From a bacterium (GTDB taxonomy: Bacteria; Eisenbacteria; RBG-16-71-46; CAIMUX01), in assembly GCA_030431975.1 (NCBI GenBank), contig JAUIHP010000024.1, positions 32,520 to 96,519 on the forward strand: a stretch of 64,000 bases of DNA, given 5' to 3'. Positions 61,134 through 64,000 of this stretch are shown in pieces. A program made the position numbers and the translations under genes. Positions within the stretch are counted from its first letter, which is position 1. Each line of letters starts with the position of its first letter. The notes beneath the pieces were generated by a model, which was not told the origin of the DNA, did not search any database, and saw only the letters and a program-made list of their open reading frames with translations.

Positions 61134-61537
61134 TCGAACGCTCCTGAACGCCCCGTGTTTTTCCGGCGCGTGTGACCCTGAACCAAAACCTAACGATTGG
61201 TGGCTACCTGGATGAGACCTGCACGGACGCGACGTTCTCCAACGGGTCGATGACGGAGAGCGTCAGTCTCTGGAACCGGATTTGTCGTGTCGCGCCGTCC
61301 CGGACGAGAGGTCGGGTGAAGGAACCCAACCGGATGCCTTGCCGGGAGGCGGAGAGGAAATCACTGCCGGTAACCGCCCTTATGTAGATAGGCATCGGCC
61401 GGAAGCCGCAAACCCTCACCGAAATCGTGTCGGAACCCGCATTCCTAACAATTCGGGCGCGTGATACGGTTGACGTGGTCGATAAATCGCCAATTTGGAC
61501 GGCACTCTGACTAGAAACGGCCCAGCGGAGGTAAGGG
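61134..61537. other. Divergent intergenic region
   Basis: 404 bases between two lipoprotein genes. TTGACG at 61470-61475 is a possible -35 for the right-hand gene, with no good -10. A 71-residue frame at 61172-61387 has no signal or family resemblance and is not called. Nothing else is recognised. Confidence 0.4.
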
Positions 61538-62572
61538 ATGACAGATCACTTTTTTGCACGGAACACCGAACCTCAGGCGACCGCGTCTGATGAAGGCGCG
61601 AGGCGAATTGTGGCCGGCCGGGAGCCTGGTGGCGAACGCGAGCGCATCGACCGTCACGATGGCAGCAACGGTCGTGGCCGCTGCGTCGATGTTGGCGATC
61701 CCCGCAGCAGCGGCGGTTCCGGCCATGGCTGCGGGGGCAGCGAGAGAGATGGCCGCAGTCAATTTCGCGCGCTCGCCGTCGCAGGGCTCGTCTTCAGCAT
61801 GGGCATGACCGGTTTCGGCTGCAGCGACGACGACGATGGAGGAAACGGCATCGACCCCGACACCCCGTTCCCGGGTTCCACTCCGAGTTCTGAAACGATG
61901 ACCATGGACACGTCCGACCTTTCGAGCGGACTCGTGGCCGGTGGAATCTGCCACGGAACCTCGGCCGCCGTCGCCGCCTGGGTCGGCCTCAACGTCGTCG
62001 CACGCCTGGCCCTTCCCGTCGCTACGTTCGATGCCGCCATCGCGCAGAACCCGACCTTCATCGGAGACCAAACCTGGCGCTGGACCGCGACCGGCGGCAC
62101 CGGAGTCAACGCCTGGACGGCCGAACTCGACGCCGAAGTCGTCTCCACGACGGAGATCGACTGGTTCATGCGTGTCAGCGGAACGAACCTGGATCTCGAC
62201 CGCTTCCTCTGGTACCGAGGCACGGCCAACCATTCCGCGCGCGACGGATTCTGGATCTACTTTGATCCGCTGGACACGGCCGAGATCGACGAGACCGTGC
62301 GCGCCGAGTGGTCCTTCCCCGAAGGAAGCGCAACCACGAAGGTCCTGAGCTTCGAGAACCGGCTCGATGGAGAGGTCACCTACGGCGACCTGCTCACCTA
62401 CACCGTCGAAGGCGATGAAATCACGCTGAGCTTCGATGACGCGGACCCGGCGGGGACGACGACGATTCAGTGGAACGTAACGACCGGAGAGGGCCAGACG
62501 ATGGGGGCTCAGGGAGAGACCTGTTGTTGGGGGCCGCGGACGTCGGGGTATGAGGATATCGAGTGTCCGTAG
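61538..62572 (+). CDS. Lipoprotein with long N-terminal extension, unknown function
   Basis: 344 residues from an ATG with GGAGGTAAGGG directly upstream. The lipoprotein signal (FRALAVAGLVFSMGMTGFGC, then SDDDDGG) begins only at about residue 75; the first 75 residues are hydrophilic, rich in Gly, Arg, Asp and Ser, unusual before a signal peptide. In another frame the same DNA encodes an Ala-rich hydrophobic stretch with an ATG at 61590. The mature part (about 100-344) is beta-rich, with possible disulfides (ICHG, ETCCWG, IECP). No family recognised. An internal start closer to the lipobox would look more normal, but no good ribosome binding site was found there. Confidence 0.55.
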   Translation: MTDHFFARNTEPQATASDEGARRIVAGREPGGERERIDRHDGSNGRGRCVDVGDPRSSGGSGHGCGGSERDGRSQFRALAVAGLVFSMGMTGFGCSDDDDGGNGIDPDTPFPGSTPSSETMTMDTSDLSSGLVAGGICHGTSAAVAAWVGLNVVARLALPVATFDAAIAQNPTFIGDQTWRWTATGGTGVNAWTAELDAEVVSTTEIDWFMRVSGTNLDLDRFLWYRGTANHSARDGFWIYFDPLDTAEIDETVRAEWSFPEGSATTKVLSFENRLDGEVTYGDLLTYTVEGDEITLSFDDADPAGTTTIQWNVTTGEGQTMGAQGETCCWGPRTSGYEDIECP

Positions 62573-62690
62573 GGTCGTGAGCGAGGTATCACCTCGTCGG
62601 ACTGCCCAGCTCATCTGACTGCGAAATCGGACTGCAAAATCGGACGGCGAACCGGTCGCTTCAAAGAAACCGGTTCGTCGTCGTTCCGAC

Positions 62691-63869
62691 TTAGTCGAGA
62701 AGCTTCCCTCCCCAGAGTTCTTCGCAGAAGTCTTGCCACGACACGATCTCGATTCCGTCCTCGGTCTTTCTTCGATGCGGCTCTCGGGACACCACCATCG
62801 TCCGCTTCGGTGTCAGCTCGTCGAGCATTCCCCTGACACCTTTGAGGTCGGACTGACGCACCTCCCGTGATGACTTGCATTCCACCGCCAGGTCGAGGTC
62901 TCCCACGATGAGGTCGACCTCCAGTCCGGAACTCGTGCGCCAAAATGTGATCGGAAGATCCAGTTGCTCGTACTCGATCCAGGCCCGCACTTCGTTGATG
63001 ATGAAGTGTTCGAACGCTCGACCGTAGAGATCCGTTCCTTCACCGATGTTCGTCGCTTCCGGATGGAGCTGATTCGCGACCCCGACGTCGAAAAGATAGA
63101 ACTTGGCCGTGTCGACCAGGCGTCGCCTCTTCTTCTTCTTCCAAGGCTCCAGAGTGAATCCGAGAAGCGTGTCCTCCAGGATCTGGTAGTAGTTGCGAAC
63201 CGTGCTTGCGGAGACACCGGTCTCACGGGCTACGTTCGAGTGGTTGACTTGCTGCCCGTGTCCGATCGCGACCGTCTGCAGGAAACGCGAGAACGCCGGA
63301 ATGTTCCGAGTCACCGACTCGTCGATGATCTCCTGTTTCAGGTAGTTGTTGATGTAGGCCCGAAGCAGCGGCTTGGGATCGTTGCTCAGATAGTGAACCG
63401 GCAGCGCACCGAAGCGTAGGAGGCGACCGAGATCCACGTCGCCGATCTCTGCCGTCGTCAGAGGGTGAAGGTAGTGATCCACCGCTCTGCCCCCGAGAAG
63501 ATTCGACGACTCCCGCCGCAGCTTGCGGGCGCTCGATCCACACAGGATGAACCGGGTCGCCGTGTTTTCGAGCAACCAGTGCACTTCCGGCAGAAGCGTC
63601 GGGACGTACTGGACCTCGTCGATGACCACCGTCTCCGGCTCATCCGCCAGAACCCGTTCCCGCAGCCTCCGAGGCTGGACGGCGAGATCCGCGGCGAGGC
63701 TGGTATCCAGCAGGTCGAGGACCAGGGCGTCGGGGAACCGTTCGCGAAGAAGCGTCGACTTCCCCGTCTGACGTGCACCCCAGAGAAAGGCCGCTCCCGA
63801 CCCCGTCAGAGGGTTGACGGGGATGGATAAATCGATGCGGCGGTGGAATTTGGATATTTCTTGACCCAT
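62691..63869 (-). CDS. AAA ATPase with DUF4143 domain
   Basis: 392 residues from the ATG at 63869 (an in-frame GTG at 63893 would add 8 residues across an inverted repeat). Walker A is GARQTGKST (31-39), Walker B is TVVIDEVQYVP, and sensor-like FILCGSSARKLRR follows. The DUF4143 part has NVARETGVSASTVRNYYQILEDTLLG (winged-helix-like) and later AFEHFIINEVRAWIEYEQLDLPITFWRTSSGLEVDLIVGDLDLAVECKSS, a PD-(D/E)xK-like core (Glu, Asp, ECK). Proteins of this type are widespread, and often linked to toxin-antitoxin or defence contexts, but no function is established. It stands alone here near the window end; a partner could lie outside. Confidence 0.82.
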   Translation of the reverse strand: MGQEISKFHRRIDLSIPVNPLTGSGAAFLWGARQTGKSTLLRERFPDALVLDLLDTSLAADLAVQPRRLRERVLADEPETVVIDEVQYVPTLLPEVHWLLENTATRFILCGSSARKLRRESSNLLGGRAVDHYLHPLTTAEIGDVDLGRLLRFGALPVHYLSNDPKPLLRAYINNYLKQEIIDESVTRNIPAFSRFLQTVAIGHGQQVNHSNVARETGVSASTVRNYYQILEDTLLGFTLEPWKKKKRRRLVDTAKFYLFDVGVANQLHPEATNIGEGTDLYGRAFEHFIINEVRAWIEYEQLDLPITFWRTSSGLEVDLIVGDLDLAVECKSSREVRQSDLKGVRGMLDELTPKRTMVVSREPHRRKTEDGIEIVSWQDFCEELWGGKLLD

Positions 63870-63870
63870 A

Positions 63871-63894
63871 TGTGGATTTTCGTGCAAATCCACA
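63871..63894. promoter_or_regulatory. Inverted repeat at the start of the AAA/DUF4143 gene
   Basis: TGTGGATTT (63871-63879) and AAATCCACA (63886-63894) form perfect 9-bp arms around six bases, immediately upstream of the ATG. It could be an operator for autoregulation. In 63895-64000 no further gene or RNA is seen. Confidence 0.45.
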
Positions 63895-64000
63895 ACTTAC
63901 TCAAGGATTTTCACGGCACGATGTCAGGCGATTCGGTCTGGAGAAGAGCTGACAAAAGTATCCACAGGCCAAGACTTCGGAGCATGCTTGTGTGCCTAAC

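Noticed and set aside
61172..61387. Small open frame of 71 codons in the lipoprotein intergenic region
   Set aside because: It has no ribosome binding site, no signal and no resemblance to a family.

Overview
The window is a GC-rich chromosomal segment from a diderm bacterium. Evidence for a diderm is the set of lipoboxes, a MscS tail, SppA, and secreted proteins with FlgD-like C-terminal domains, one of them a gingipain-type C25 protease. Large FlgD-tailed secreted proteins, menaquinone methylation, ThyX instead of ThyA and a Gram-positive-type LexA box are compatible with an uncultured lineage around the FCB superphylum (Eisenbacteria or Krumholzibacteriota-like). That placement is inference; no rRNA is present. 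No transposase, integrase, phage gene or CRISPR array was seen.

Layout. 1-5.2 kb: MscS tail, a PyrE-Nudix fusion and a secreted FlgD-tailed protein. 5.3-13.4 kb: lexA with an SOS box inside its own promoter, then a one-strand cluster lpd-lipB-E1-E2-lipA that encodes a complete 2-oxoacid dehydrogenase plus the enzymes that make and attach its lipoyl cofactor. 13.4-18.4 kb: a DHH phosphoesterase, then a peptide-binding lipoprotein overlapping a sensor histidine kinase. 18.8-25.5 kb: two small secreted proteins, two glycosyltransferases, a CCA-adding-type enzyme and a PIG-L deacetylase. 25.6-31 kb: an MrfA/MrfB-like DNA repair pair, acylphosphatase and a SPOUT RNA methylase. 31-38.7 kb: a sugar-dehydrogenase-like secreted protein, a cupin lipoprotein, a lamin-tail secreted protein, an MFS transporter and two membrane-anchored coiled-coil proteins. 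38.7-46 kb: tRNA-Glu, an unknown 502-residue protein, tRNA-Gln and a 1749-residue C25 peptidase. 46-52 kb: an operon GT2-acpS-unknown-GT4, menaquinone methylase and a beta-helix protein. 52-64 kb: sppA, thyX, a Na+/H+ antiporter, a second SPOUT methylase, a pseudokinase-STAND-TPR protein, two lipoproteins and an AAA/DUF4143 ATPase.

Three themes stand out. (1) Secreted proteins carry one of two C-termini: the FlgD-like beta domain (four proteins), or a short tail of the form [ST]WGxIK followed by about five residues (three otherwise unrelated proteins). I do not know the second tail as a described signal. Two of those three genes also share a GCGTGAACCA element inside good -35/-10 promoters. 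(2) Short tandem repeats of 6, 7, 13, 21 and 36 bp repeatedly sit on or within a few bases of stop codons, and related in-frame repeats expand housekeeping enzymes (UbiE, LipA, probably ThyX and the CCA enzyme). (3) Several unusual gene fusions or pairs occur: PyrE-Nudix, binding protein with kinase, and pseudokinase-STAND-TPR.
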